Positions 45,014-52,280 of a stretch of 64,000 nucleotides of DNA are shown here, one piece after another. Source of the stretch: Mucilaginibacter gotjawali (GTDB taxonomy: Bacteria > Bacteroidota > Bacteroidia > Sphingobacteriales > Sphingobacteriaceae); NCBI RefSeq assembly GCF_002355435.1, contig NZ_AP017313.1, positions 558,001 through 622,000 on the forward strand, read 5' to 3'. Each line of letters begins with the position of its first letter. The stretch's first letter is position 1. The position numbers and the translations under genes are program-made. Under the pieces are notes generated by a model. That model was not told the origin of the DNA. It was given only the letters and a program-made list of their open reading frames with translations, and ran no database searches.

Positions 45014-45160
45014 AAAAAGGTGTCGTAAATGAGTGTTACTTCGCTGTTAACGTCCAGGTCGCCGGTTCAAATCCGGTCATTGGTTTGGGCCAGTGTAGCT
45101 CAGTTTGGTTAGAGCAGGAGCACCGGAAGGTGCATTTCACTTGTTGCCTGTTGCCTTTTT
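45014..45160 (+). ncRNA. Y-RNA-like unit 3 with circularly permuted tRNA module
   Basis: Outer AAAAAGG/CCTTTTT, strands TGTCGTA and GCCTGTTG, inner helix AATGAGTG/CACTTGTT, TACTTCG at 45037-45043. The insert order is T-arm GCCGG-TTCAAAT-CCGGT (45061-45077), acceptor CATTGGT/GCCAGTG with a 4-nt TTGG cap (45078-45095), TA, D-arm GCTC-AGTTTGGTTA-GAGC (45098-45115), then a GCACC-GGAA-GGTGC hairpin in the anticodon-arm place. A tRNA would have D-arm first and T-arm last. Confidence 0.82.
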
Positions 45161-45209
45161 ATCTATACAAAACGCCCTCATAAACTCCCCCTTTGGGGGG
45201 CCGGGGGCT

Positions 45210-45322
45210 AAGGTGCCGTAAATATGCGCTACTTCGCGTCGCCGGTTCGAGTCCGGTCGTTGAAGCAATTCAGCGTAGCTAAGCTGGTAGAGCAGTAAAA
45301 GCGCATATTGCCTGTTGCCCTT
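45210..45322 (+). ncRNA. Y-RNA-like unit 4, clearest permuted tRNA mimic
   Basis: Outer AAGG/CCTT, strands TGCCGTA and GCCTGTTGC, perfect 9-bp inner helix AATATGCGC/GCGCATATT, TACTTCG at 45230-45236. Insert: T-arm GCCGG-TTCGAGT-CCGGT (45241-45257), 7-bp acceptor CGTTGAA/TTCAGCG closed by the GNRA tetraloop GCAA (45258-45275), TA, D-arm GCTA-AGCTGGTA-GAGC (45278-45293). The Ro-stem takes the place of the anticodon stem. This matches the tRNA mimicry described for bacterial YrlA RNAs. Confidence 0.87.
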
Positions 45323-45331
45323 AAAAATATA

Positions 45332-45408
45332 AAGAAGATGCCGTTGCGCAAGCGTTACTTCGTCTGTCAAACGTACCATCAAACACGCTGCCGTTTGTCG
45401 CTCTTCTT
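45332..45408 (+). ncRNA. Y-RNA-like unit 5, short, no tRNA module
   Basis: Outer AAGAAG/CTTCTT, strand ATGCCGT, 3' strand GCCGTTTGTCGC (a variant of GCCTGTTGC), inner AGCGT/ACGCT and TACTTCG at 45356-45362. Only about 30 nt lie in the loop. At 77 nt it is the smallest unit and could be a minimal Y RNA or a decayed copy. Confidence 0.55.
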
Positions 45409-45415
45409 TTCAAAC

Positions 45416-45553
45416 AAAAAGGTGCCATAAACCGGTGATACTTCGGTTAGAGCATCCGCCGGAATGCGGAAGGTCGTTGGTTCAAATCCAGCCGGTAATT
45501 AAATTACCAGTAGCTCAGTTAAATTCATTCACCGCTTGCCTGTCGCCCTTTTT
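45416..45553 (+). ncRNA. Y-RNA-like unit 6, tRNA module permuted within the D-loop
   Basis: Outer AAAAAGG/CCTTTTT, strands TGCCATA and GCCTGTCGCC, inner helix of 8 bp around CGGTGA/TCACCG, TACTTCG at 45439-45445. The insert starts with a D-arm 3' half (GGTTAGAGC), an anticodon-like hairpin CCGC-CGGAAT-GCGG, AGGTC, T-arm GTTGG-TTCAAAT-CCAGC, acceptor GGTAAT-TAA-ATTACC, and ends with the D-arm 5' half (TAGCTCAGTT). The break thus falls inside the D-loop, unlike units 3 and 4. Confidence 0.78.
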
Positions 45554-45686
45554 ACCTTTGCTTACGGGTAATACCAGCTTAACGCTGGCAAATCTATAAA
45601 TAAAGAAATATCTTTATAAAAAACACACCTTACCCTACCCGGTAACCCGCAGGCTAATCAGTAAAATAGCAACATTAAACACTATG

Positions 45687-45757
45687 TTTTCCTGCATGGA
45701 CTCGAACCACGATCTGCTGAACCAAAATCAGGCGTGCTGCCATTGCACCACAGGAAA
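45687..45757 (-). tRNA. tRNA-Gln (TTG)
   Basis: Perfect 7-bp acceptor TTTCCTG/CAGGAAA, D stem GTGC/GCAC, anticodon loop TTTTGGT giving TTG, T-arm CGTGG-TTCGAGT-CCATG. The first anticodon-stem pair is a C-C mismatch. No CCA is encoded. Last gene of the four-tRNA minus-strand operon. Confidence 0.85.
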
Positions 45758-45765
45758 TTAATAAG

Positions 45766-45838
45766 TGGAGGACCCGGGTAACGATCCCGGATCTCCGGAT
45801 TTTCAGTCCGGCGCATACACCATGTTTGCTAATTCTCC
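45766..45838 (-). tRNA. tRNA-Phe (GAA), degenerate
   Basis: Anticodon arm CCGGA-CTGAAAA-TCCGG gives GAA. The T-loop is ATCGTTA, lacking the invariant T54; the acceptor has one A-C mismatch and a T-G pair, and the D stem is short (GCA/TGC). It is clearly derived from tRNA-Phe, but folding or aminoacylation may be impaired. Confidence 0.75.
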
Positions 45839-45853
45839 CTTCAAATAAAATAG

Positions 45854-45927
45854 TGGAAATAAAAGGATTTGAACCTTTAACCGGCACCGTATAAGGGTGT
45901 TGCTCTGACCAATTGAGCTATATTTCC
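45854..45927 (-). tRNA. tRNA-Ile (TAT)
   Basis: Perfect acceptor GGAAATA/TATTTCC, D stem GCTC/GAGC, T-arm AAAGG-TTCAAAT-CCTTT. The anticodon loop CTTATAC gives TAT, reading AUA directly. Most bacteria read AUA with a lysidine-modified CAU tRNA, so a UAU tRNA-Ile is uncommon. One mismatch at the top of the anticodon stem. Confidence 0.83.
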
Positions 45928-45935
45928 AATTTATG

Positions 45936-46009
45936 TAGGGTGACCCGGACTCGAACCGGGAGCCTCCTGCTCCCAAAGCAGGTAATCTGACCAATTGATA
46001 TACCACCCT
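45936..46009 (-). tRNA. tRNA-Pro (TGG)
   Basis: Acceptor AGGGTGG/TCACCCT (one G-T), anticodon arm CCTGC-TTTGGGA-GCAGG with anticodon TGG and G37, T-arm CCCGG-TTCGAGT-CCGGG. The D stem TATC/GATT has one mismatch. First gene of the tRNA operon, only 18 bases after the terminator hairpin. Confidence 0.85.
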
Positions 46010-46026
46010 AAAAAAGTCGTTCTAAA

Positions 46027-46060
46027 ACAAAAAATCCCCTTAGATTTTTCTAAGAGGATT
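46027..46060 (-). terminator. Intrinsic terminator upstream of the tRNA operon, possible attenuator
   Basis: On the minus strand AATCCTCTTAGA pairs with TCTAAGGGGATT (12 bp with one U-G) around AAAA, followed by TTTTTT. Only 18 bases separate it from tRNA-Pro, too few for a promoter, so the tRNAs need read-through. ATCCTCT of its 5' arm (46053-46059) is complementary to AGAGGAT at the end of the leader ORF (46097-46103), allowing an antiterminator. Confidence 0.75.
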
Positions 46061-46094
46061 CACGTATTTTGTTTATGTCAAGTCAATACATAGC

Positions 46095-46151
46095 CTATCC
46101 TCTCTGATAAATCAGTTGGGGTATAAAGCTTTGTATAGTTGTTGTTTTCAT
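46095..46151 (-). CDS. Putative leader peptide of the tRNA operon
   Basis: An 18-residue ORF, MKTTTIQSFIPQLIYQRG, read from ATG 46151. The core IQSFIPQ uses ATA, CAA, AGC, TTT, ATA, CCC, CAA: the amino acids Ile, Gln, Phe and Pro are those of the four downstream tRNAs, and both Ile codons are ATA, matching anticodon UAU. Its last codons contain AGAGGAT, complementary to the terminator's 5' arm. There is no Shine-Dalgarno; the ATG is close to the expected transcription start, so initiation may be leaderless. Translation is unproven. Confidence 0.5.
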   Translation of the reverse strand: MKTTTIQSFIPQLIYQRG

Positions 46152-46155
46152 ACTG

Positions 46156-46163
46156 CAAGTATA
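46156..46163 (-). promoter_or_regulatory. Candidate -7 element of the tRNA operon
   Basis: TATACTTG on the minus strand matches TAnnTTTG except one base and lies 4 nt before the leader ATG. No exact -33 TTTG is seen; TTTA is 17 nt upstream. Confidence 0.45.
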
Positions 46164-46286
46164 CAACCTATTTTTGTAAATAAAGAATTTTTCTGTAAAA
46201 TAAATTTTAAATGCAGGGGCCCCCGGGTAGTTTTCATTTCCCTTTTGCGCTTGCGTTTTTTGTAACTTTCGCCAAAATTTACACCA

Positions 46287-46697
46287 ATGATTAAAATCCC
46301 TTGTTTGATCTGTATTATGTGGCTTTTACTGCTTAACTGCAGGCCCTGTTTTGCTCAAACGGTCGCGCCTTCAACTGGTAATACATATGGAAAAAAAGAA
46401 TCCGGAGATTCGACGATTAGCCGTGATAAAGAAGCAAACCCATCAAAGATCAAAGTATTAAAAATTCCCGTGGTGCTTAATTTGAACAGGTCTGCCGGAA
46501 TAGTGACGGTTGACTTTACAGTTACTAAAAACGGTGATATAATTGAAACCCATATCAACACAAAACATACAACTGTTACAGATACCAGTTTGATAAGAAA
46601 ATGCGAAGCCGCTGTTAAAAATACAAAACTGGTTATAACGGGTCCAGCGCCTGCTACACAAAAGAGCCACCTGACGTTTACGTTTGAAGTAAAGTGA
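46287..46697 (+). CDS. Secreted protein with TonB-C-like domain
   Basis: 136 residues with signal peptide (MIKIPCLICIMWLLLLNCRPCFAQ). The mature part (about 60-136, PVVLNLNRSAGIVTVDFTVTKNGDIIETHI ... SLIRKCEAAVKNTKLV ... HLTFTFEVK) follows the pattern of the TonB C-terminal domain, with a beta-strand, helix and final strand. It has no membrane anchor for energy transduction, so it is a stand-alone periplasmic TonB-C-like protein of unknown partner. Confidence 0.65.
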   Translation: MIKIPCLICIMWLLLLNCRPCFAQTVAPSTGNTYGKKESGDSTISRDKEANPSKIKVLKIPVVLNLNRSAGIVTVDFTVTKNGDIIETHINTKHTTVTDTSLIRKCEAAVKNTKLVITGPAPATQKSHLTFTFEVK

Positions 46698-46843
46698 AGC
46701 GCTCAAAATAAATCCTGGTTCAAATAACCAGCATACAAGAGCCCGCTAACTTATAGGGCGATCTTTCGATTATAAATACTATCTTAGTATCGCGATACCC
46801 GCCGCTCAGCAGGCGATATATAAAAACTAATCAAACCAATACC

Positions 46844-47419
46844 ATGAACCTTTTCCTCGGCGCAAAACACTGGCAATTATTTTTGTTAACTTTCGGAGTG
46901 CCTGTCATGCTAAACATCGTTATGATGTTCAACATTTTCTCGCACTTCGGTAAGCCGTACGGAGGTGAAAACTTTAACGGTGGAATGATCTTTCCGGTGA
47001 TGATGGTGCTTTTTGCAGGTACACTACTTGGATGGATGTATTCAGTTGCCGTCGGGATGCAAAAAATGGTTCCCGCAACGGTTAAAATGAAAATAACTAA
47101 GTTTAAAGTATTCTTTTTTATTCCGGTTACATATATGGTACTGATTTTTTTCTTTATCGGTTTAGCCTTAAAATCTCCCGGCGCGACAGATCTGGGGCAA
47201 GCAGCATTGCTCGCCTTCGCAATCATTGTGCCTCTCCACTTATTTTCAATGTTTTGCTTGTTTTACTGTTTATACTTTGTTGCAAAAACCATTAAAACAG
47301 TTGAATTACAAAGAGAGGTAACTTTCAGCGATTTTGTTCAGGAGTTTTTCCTGGCATGGTTTTTCCCGATCGGCGTTTGGATATTGCAGCCCAGGATCAA
47401 TAAAATGATAATTCAATAA
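46844..47419 (+). CDS. Four-helix membrane protein
   Basis: 191 residues with four predicted membrane helices (LFLLTFGVPVMLNIVMMF, FPVMMVLFAGTLLGWMYSVAVG, VFFFIPVTYMVLIFFFIGLAL, LAFAIIVPLHLFSMFCLFYCLYFVA) and a conserved-looking C-terminal segment FVQEFFLAWFFPIGVWILQPRIN. I have seen such sequences only as unnamed Bacteroidota membrane proteins. Function unknown. Confidence 0.65.
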   Translation: MNLFLGAKHWQLFLLTFGVPVMLNIVMMFNIFSHFGKPYGGENFNGGMIFPVMMVLFAGTLLGWMYSVAVGMQKMVPATVKMKITKFKVFFFIPVTYMVLIFFFIGLALKSPGATDLGQAALLAFAIIVPLHLFSMFCLFYCLYFVAKTIKTVELQREVTFSDFVQEFFLAWFFPIGVWILQPRINKMIIQ

Positions 47420-47457
47420 CAAGCCCCGGGATCCATTAAACTACGGGGCAAAATAAT

Positions 47458-47859
47458 TCAAAGCAGCACATACGACTGATAAATCAACTTAAATACCTGC
47501 GGTGTAAGCTCGTCAGTGGTTTTTATCCTGATGTTATTGGCATACTTACCGGCATATAGGGTGCTGTTGATGATGGGATGGCTGTTTTGCGCGGTTAGGG
47601 AATAAAACTTTATATCGAGCACCTTTTGCATAGGGCGGATCACGAGGAAGGTTTTGCGGTGAACAAATACAATGCAATGTGGCGTGGTGCTTACAATAAC
47701 GTCCTTCCAGTCGGTTACCTCAGCAAGCAGCTTGTCAAATACCAGTACAAGCTCTTCCGATTTGCCTTTAAACAGGCTATCAACGCTCACCCTTGCGCAA
47801 TAGTGCGTTTGGTTTTCTTTTAGCAGCTCTCTGTCGCAATTCGGGCAAACCCAGCTCAT
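47458..47859 (-). CDS. DUF5655-like protein with N-terminal zinc-ribbon-like motif
   Basis: 133 residues. The start WVCPNCDRELLKENQTHYC has a C-x2-C ... H-x1-C arrangement; the rest (SLFKGKSEELVLVFDKLLAEVTDWKDVIVSTTPHCIVFVHRKTFLVIRPMQKVLDIKFYS) fits the DUF5655 domain. The family is small, cytosolic and uncharacterised, sometimes linked to DNA-binding or transport proteins. No operon partner. Confidence 0.7.
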   Translation of the reverse strand: MSWVCPNCDRELLKENQTHYCARVSVDSLFKGKSEELVLVFDKLLAEVTDWKDVIVSTTPHCIVFVHRKTFLVIRPMQKVLDIKFYSLTAQNSHPIINSTLYAGKYANNIRIKTTDELTPQVFKLIYQSYVLL

Positions 47860-48008
47860 TGTTTGTGTGCTATTTATTTATTTTGTAAGTATACAAAATT
47901 GCTGTTTTCTATTGTCATTTTCAGATCGTTGGGGGCATATGTGCCGGGTTCCCTTCTTGAGAGGGGCGGGTGTGTGTATCGCTGAGTTGAGGGAGGTTAC
48001 AGACGAGG

Positions 48009-49610
48009 TCACTTCAACACTGCCGCCTTTACCGATTCATTCCCTTGCAAATCAACCGACCGAACTGTTATTTTTTTGCTAACGCGAATTTTTGCCGGAA
48101 CATACCAGTACGTAAGCGGTGTAAAACCGATGCGTTGTCCGTTCAGGTAAATATTATATCCCAAAAGCAGGTTTTTGCTTTTCGGTGCATGCCACCTTAA
48201 AACCGCCGCCGTGCCTTTATTATAACTCATGCCAGATGGTGCGGGTGGCATTGCAGTGTTTGGGTGCAAAGCATTGGTGCAATTCATCAACGACCTGAAA
48301 TTATGATAGGTCCCTTTCCAGATCTGCCCCTTCAGCGCCAGTTTATAATCGGGTTGTTTATCCAGGCCGCCCTGGTACCAGTCGCCATGTTCGTGGTCAA
48401 TTAAATAGATTTGAATATATTGCCACAGTTGTTCAAACTTAGCATCGTATTGGTATGGATCATGAGGGTATTTATCAGCCATTGTTAACAGCGCATTCAA
48501 CCCCTCGGCCTGCGCCCACCAGTTTTTGGTGTCGGCAATAATGGTGATGCCGGGTTTATCTTTAAAATAATAACCTTCATCGTAAAAACCGCCAACTTTA
48601 GCGTCCCAGCCATTTTCCAGGGCATCATCCACCATTTTTTTGGCGATGCGGTTGGTTAAAGTATCATTCCGGATGCCCAAAACATGTGAAGTCTCCAGCA
48701 TCAGCCATGCCGTTTCTATATTATGCCCGAAGGAAACATGGTCAAGCTCTTTATGTTTCATCATCACCGCAAAGGTCGAGTCGTGGTAACTAACAGGTGT
48801 CCAGTCGGGTTGAAAAAATAATGTCAGATCGCCCCGTTTATCAGTGATCACATCCCTCACCAAATGCAGCATTTCCTGCAAACGCAGCTTTAAAAGGCTA
48901 TCCGGCCAAACGCTGTACAATTCCGTAAATGATTCCAGCAGATGAATGGAAGTATTCTGATCTTTATAACCCGTCTCTGCCGTGGTAGGCACCGCGGTCG
49001 TTCTTTTTATGGGCGTGCCGTCCCGCTCCATGTGCTGGTAATACCCTTTAAAAACCGGGTCGTGGCTATGTGCCTCCAGCCAGTGGAATTCTTTAATTGC
49101 CAGGTTAAGCGCGCTGGTATCCCCGGTGCTCTGGTAATAAGCCGCCAGCGCATAAATCGCGAATGAATTCCCGTAAGCTTCCTTGGGTGCAAAGCCGCCT
49201 TGTTTCGGGTTGCCCTGCCGGTCGGTATAGGTATAAAAGCCGCCGTATTGTTTATCCCACATCTTATCGCGCAAAAAACGGTAGCCAACTGCCGCGCCTT
49301 TTTTATACCAGGGGATTGATGGAAACAGCTCCGCGGCTTTGGCATTGCTCCAAACATGCCTGGCCTGGGTAACAATCATTTTATCCTGGTTGCCCTGCGG
49401 TTTAAAATCATAGGTAAAGGTGCTCAAAAATCCACCGTCAACAGTATCTATGGCGGCGGGGTACCAGGGCTTCAGCAGTTCATCCACCATGGATTTTTTC
49501 ATCTCGCGGCAGATCCTGAAACGCTCATTTTTGATGGTGTTTTTGGTTTGCGGAAATGCCGGTTTAATAAAAAACAGGGTGATAACAAACAGGAGTGTTG
49601 AAACTTTCAT
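48009..49610 (-). CDS. AGE-family (N-acylglucosamine 2-epimerase-like) protein, secreted
   Basis: 533 residues with a signal peptide ending KPAFPQ. The (alpha/alpha)6 barrel (about 40-430) has RHVWSNAKAAELFPSIPWYKKGAAVGYRFLRDKMWDKQYGGFYTYTDRQGNPK, SFGHNIETAWLMLETSHVLG and KNWWAQAEGLNALLTM, with the two histidine/acid motifs of cellobiose and acylglucosamine 2-epimerases. A C-terminal fibronectin-like domain (about 445-533, APSGMSYNKGTAAVLRWHAPKSKNLLLGYNIYLNGQRIG) follows. It probably acts on di- or monosaccharides in the periplasm. It is divergent from a GH9 gene. Confidence 0.85.
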   Translation of the reverse strand: MKVSTLLFVITLFFIKPAFPQTKNTIKNERFRICREMKKSMVDELLKPWYPAAIDTVDGGFLSTFTYDFKPQGNQDKMIVTQARHVWSNAKAAELFPSIPWYKKGAAVGYRFLRDKMWDKQYGGFYTYTDRQGNPKQGGFAPKEAYGNSFAIYALAAYYQSTGDTSALNLAIKEFHWLEAHSHDPVFKGYYQHMERDGTPIKRTTAVPTTAETGYKDQNTSIHLLESFTELYSVWPDSLLKLRLQEMLHLVRDVITDKRGDLTLFFQPDWTPVSYHDSTFAVMMKHKELDHVSFGHNIETAWLMLETSHVLGIRNDTLTNRIAKKMVDDALENGWDAKVGGFYDEGYYFKDKPGITIIADTKNWWAQAEGLNALLTMADKYPHDPYQYDAKFEQLWQYIQIYLIDHEHGDWYQGGLDKQPDYKLALKGQIWKGTYHNFRSLMNCTNALHPNTAMPPAPSGMSYNKGTAAVLRWHAPKSKNLLLGYNIYLNGQRIGFTPLTYWYVPAKIRVSKKITVRSVDLQGNESVKAAVLK

Positions 49611-49769
49611 CAGGATATTTTAAAATAGAATTTGCTGACTGGCTAAAGCAAATTTATAATAAACATGCGTATAAATGGCGCAATAGGATACAACTTTACT
49701 ACTTCAGCCCCCGCTTTGCTTTATCATACAGATAAATAACATTAAACTTGTGTAATTATAAAACCAATT

Positions 49770-52280
49770 ATGCCGAATTTTAAACCGCTTCCCTACCTGT
49801 GTTTCGTTTTTTTATTGTTTGCGGGAATATCTTCCGCCAGCGCCCAGGCCCAAAACCCTGGGGCTGCAATGAAATTGAACAATCTGGAATACCTGGAATA
49901 CCAGGGTGTAAATGTAATGCTTGCCCATGATTTTTACCCCGAAGGACACCAGGGCGGCGTCGGGATCATTCAAAACGGCATGCGGGTGGCTACCAATGGC
50001 GACATCCGGCTGGAGCCGACACCCGGCCAATGGCAACCCATCCCGAAAGTGGGCAAGCGGATGGTCAACCGCCAAAAACAACAGATCAGTGTGCACATGC
50101 TTTATCCTGATTCCTCCATCAACCGCAAAGGTTTTAACCCAATTATTTACCCCGACCTGAAATTCGCTTATACCACCCGGGTTGAACCGGCAGGCAAAGG
50201 CTTCAGGATCATCGTCGACCTTGACGCGCCGCTGCCTGACAGCTGGATTGGTAAAGTAGGTTTTAATATGGAATTATACCCAGGTATCCTGTTTGGTAAA
50301 AGTTATTATGCTGACAACCAGTTCGGCATCTTTCCGCAGCAGCCCAACGAACAGATGTATGCCGACGAAGACGGAGAATTGCAGGTTACCCCGATGGCAT
50401 CGGGAAAAAAACTGACCGTAGCGCCTGAATCCGAAAGCCAGCGCATGCTCATTGAAAACGAGGGCCCCGGGAAGTTGCAATTATTGGATGGCCGTGGTAA
50501 ACACAATAACGGATGGTTCGTTGTACGTTCCCTCATCGCGAAAGGCGCCACCAAAAATGCCATTGTATGGCTGGTAACCCCGCATGCCATTGAAGGCTGG
50601 CGCGCGCAGCCGGCGGTGCAGGTTTCGCAGATCGGTTATCATCCCAATCAATCGAAAATCGCGGTGATCGAACTGGATAAAAATGACCACCGCAAGCTAC
50701 AGCCCGAATTATTAAGGATAGCCGAAAATGGCGGATTAATCCCCGTTTTAAAAGCCGGTGCCGAAGTTTGGGGCAATTTCCTGAGATACCATTACCTGCG
50801 GTTCGATTTCTCCGAAATAAAAACACCGGGGATGTATAAAGTGCGCTATGGCGATGTAGAAACCAACCCCTTCCAGATCAGCAGTACGGTCTACAGCCAC
50901 AATGTATGGCAACCGACCCTCGAGTATTTTTTGCCTGTGCAGATGTGCCACATGCGTGTTAACGATAAATACCGCGTTTGGCATGGCCTGTGCCACATGG
51001 ATGATGCCCGCATGGCGCCCATCGATTCCAATCATTTTGACGGCTATATCCAGGGACATTCAACCCTTAATAAATATCAACCCGGTGAAACGGTGCCTTT
51101 TTTAAACCGCGGCGGCTGGCATGATGCCGGCGATTTCGACCTGAGGGTTGAATCGCAAGCCGAAACGGTGCTTGGTTTAACTTTGGCTTATGAGCTGTTT
51201 GATGTAAAAGATGACAATACAGCCGTCGACCAGCAAAACCACATGGTTGAGATCCACCAGCCGGATGGCAAACCCGATATTTTGCAGCAGGTGGAGCATG
51301 GCCTGTTAAGCATCACAGGTGGTTTCCAATCCATGAACCGTTTTTACCGGGGCATCATTGAACCCACAAAACGGCAGTACACTACGCTTGGCGATCCCGC
51401 CAACATTACCGATAATAAATTTTACAAGGCCCCCGCAGATGGCAGCCCCATACCCGCCGTTGGCCAGCCCGGCGCACCGGACGACCGCTGGGTATTTACC
51501 GAAGCCAACCCCGGCCGCGAGCTGGAAGTAGCCGCAGCGCTGGCTGCCGCAGCAAGGGTAATGAAAGGCTTTAACGATACCCTCTCCACCCAATGCCTCA
51601 CCATCGCCAAAGAAGTTTGGAACCGCAATGAAAAGGCCGCTCCCCTGCAAAAATTAAACCTCGCGGTGGAGTTGTTGCAAACCACAAAAGAAAAGCAATA
51701 TGCTTATTTTCTGACCGGCCATGCGCAGGAGATTGCTGCCAATATGGGCTGGACAGGTTGGTTAGCCGCCCGTTCCGTAAAGCTGGTTAACGACGCGCAA
51801 TATACCGCCACCATTACCGCAGCAGCAGCAAAACTTTTTGAGCAGGTAAAGGCGGATGGTACCAAAACGCCTTACGGTGTACCATACAAACCCAATATAT
51901 GGGGAGCAGGTTGGGACATCCAGAATTTTGGTTACAAACAATACTTTTTGCATGAGGCTTTTCCGAACATCTTCCCGAAAGATTATATGCTGAGCGCCAT
52001 CAATTTTATCCTGGGCTGTCACCCTGGTTCCAATACGTCTTCGTTTGTTTCGGGTGTAGGGGCAGAGTCGATGATCCCGGGCTATGGCTTTAACCGTGCC
52101 GATTGGTCATACATTCCGGGTGGCATCAGTTCAGGCACCGCGCTGATTCGTCCTGATTTCCCCGAACTGCTAAAATGGCCCTACCTATGGCAGCAGGGGG
52201 AATATGTTTTAGGTGGCGGCACCAGCGATTACCTGTTTTTGATCCTGGCGGCCGATCATATTTTAAAAACGGAGAAGTAG
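49770..52280 (+). CDS. Glycoside hydrolase family 9 protein
   Basis: 836 residues with a signal peptide ending SASAQA. An N-terminal beta-rich region of about 250 residues precedes a CelD_N Ig-like domain (about 280-375, QPAVQVSQIGYHPNQSKIAVI ... KVRYGDVETNPFQIS) and the GH9 catalytic barrel (about 385-830): the catalytic-base motif GGWHDAGDFDLRVESQ, and the C-terminal blocks ILGCHPGSNTSSFVSGVG and DYLFLILAADHIL. GH9 enzymes are inverting endoglucanases or exo-glucosaminidases. The acid Glu is not certain from reading alone. Likely extracellular or periplasmic glycan use, with the divergent AGE epimerase. Confidence 0.88.
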   Translation: MPNFKPLPYLCFVFLLFAGISSASAQAQNPGAAMKLNNLEYLEYQGVNVMLAHDFYPEGHQGGVGIIQNGMRVATNGDIRLEPTPGQWQPIPKVGKRMVNRQKQQISVHMLYPDSSINRKGFNPIIYPDLKFAYTTRVEPAGKGFRIIVDLDAPLPDSWIGKVGFNMELYPGILFGKSYYADNQFGIFPQQPNEQMYADEDGELQVTPMASGKKLTVAPESESQRMLIENEGPGKLQLLDGRGKHNNGWFVVRSLIAKGATKNAIVWLVTPHAIEGWRAQPAVQVSQIGYHPNQSKIAVIELDKNDHRKLQPELLRIAENGGLIPVLKAGAEVWGNFLRYHYLRFDFSEIKTPGMYKVRYGDVETNPFQISSTVYSHNVWQPTLEYFLPVQMCHMRVNDKYRVWHGLCHMDDARMAPIDSNHFDGYIQGHSTLNKYQPGETVPFLNRGGWHDAGDFDLRVESQAETVLGLTLAYELFDVKDDNTAVDQQNHMVEIHQPDGKPDILQQVEHGLLSITGGFQSMNRFYRGIIEPTKRQYTTLGDPANITDNKFYKAPADGSPIPAVGQPGAPDDRWVFTEANPGRELEVAAALAAAARVMKGFNDTLSTQCLTIAKEVWNRNEKAAPLQKLNLAVELLQTTKEKQYAYFLTGHAQEIAANMGWTGWLAARSVKLVNDAQYTATITAAAAKLFEQVKADGTKTPYGVPYKPNIWGAGWDIQNFGYKQYFLHEAFPNIFPKDYMLSAINFILGCHPGSNTSSFVSGVGAESMIPGYGFNRADWSYIPGGISSGTALIRPDFPELLKWPYLWQQGEYVLGGGTSDYLFLILAADHILKTEK

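Noticed and set aside
44465..45382. ORFs antisense to the end of Ro60 and to the Y-RNA array
   Set aside because: Low-complexity products without family features, explained by coding or structured RNA on the plus strand.
45675..46006. Minus-strand ORFs across the tRNA cluster
   Set aside because: They run through tRNA genes and have no protein features.
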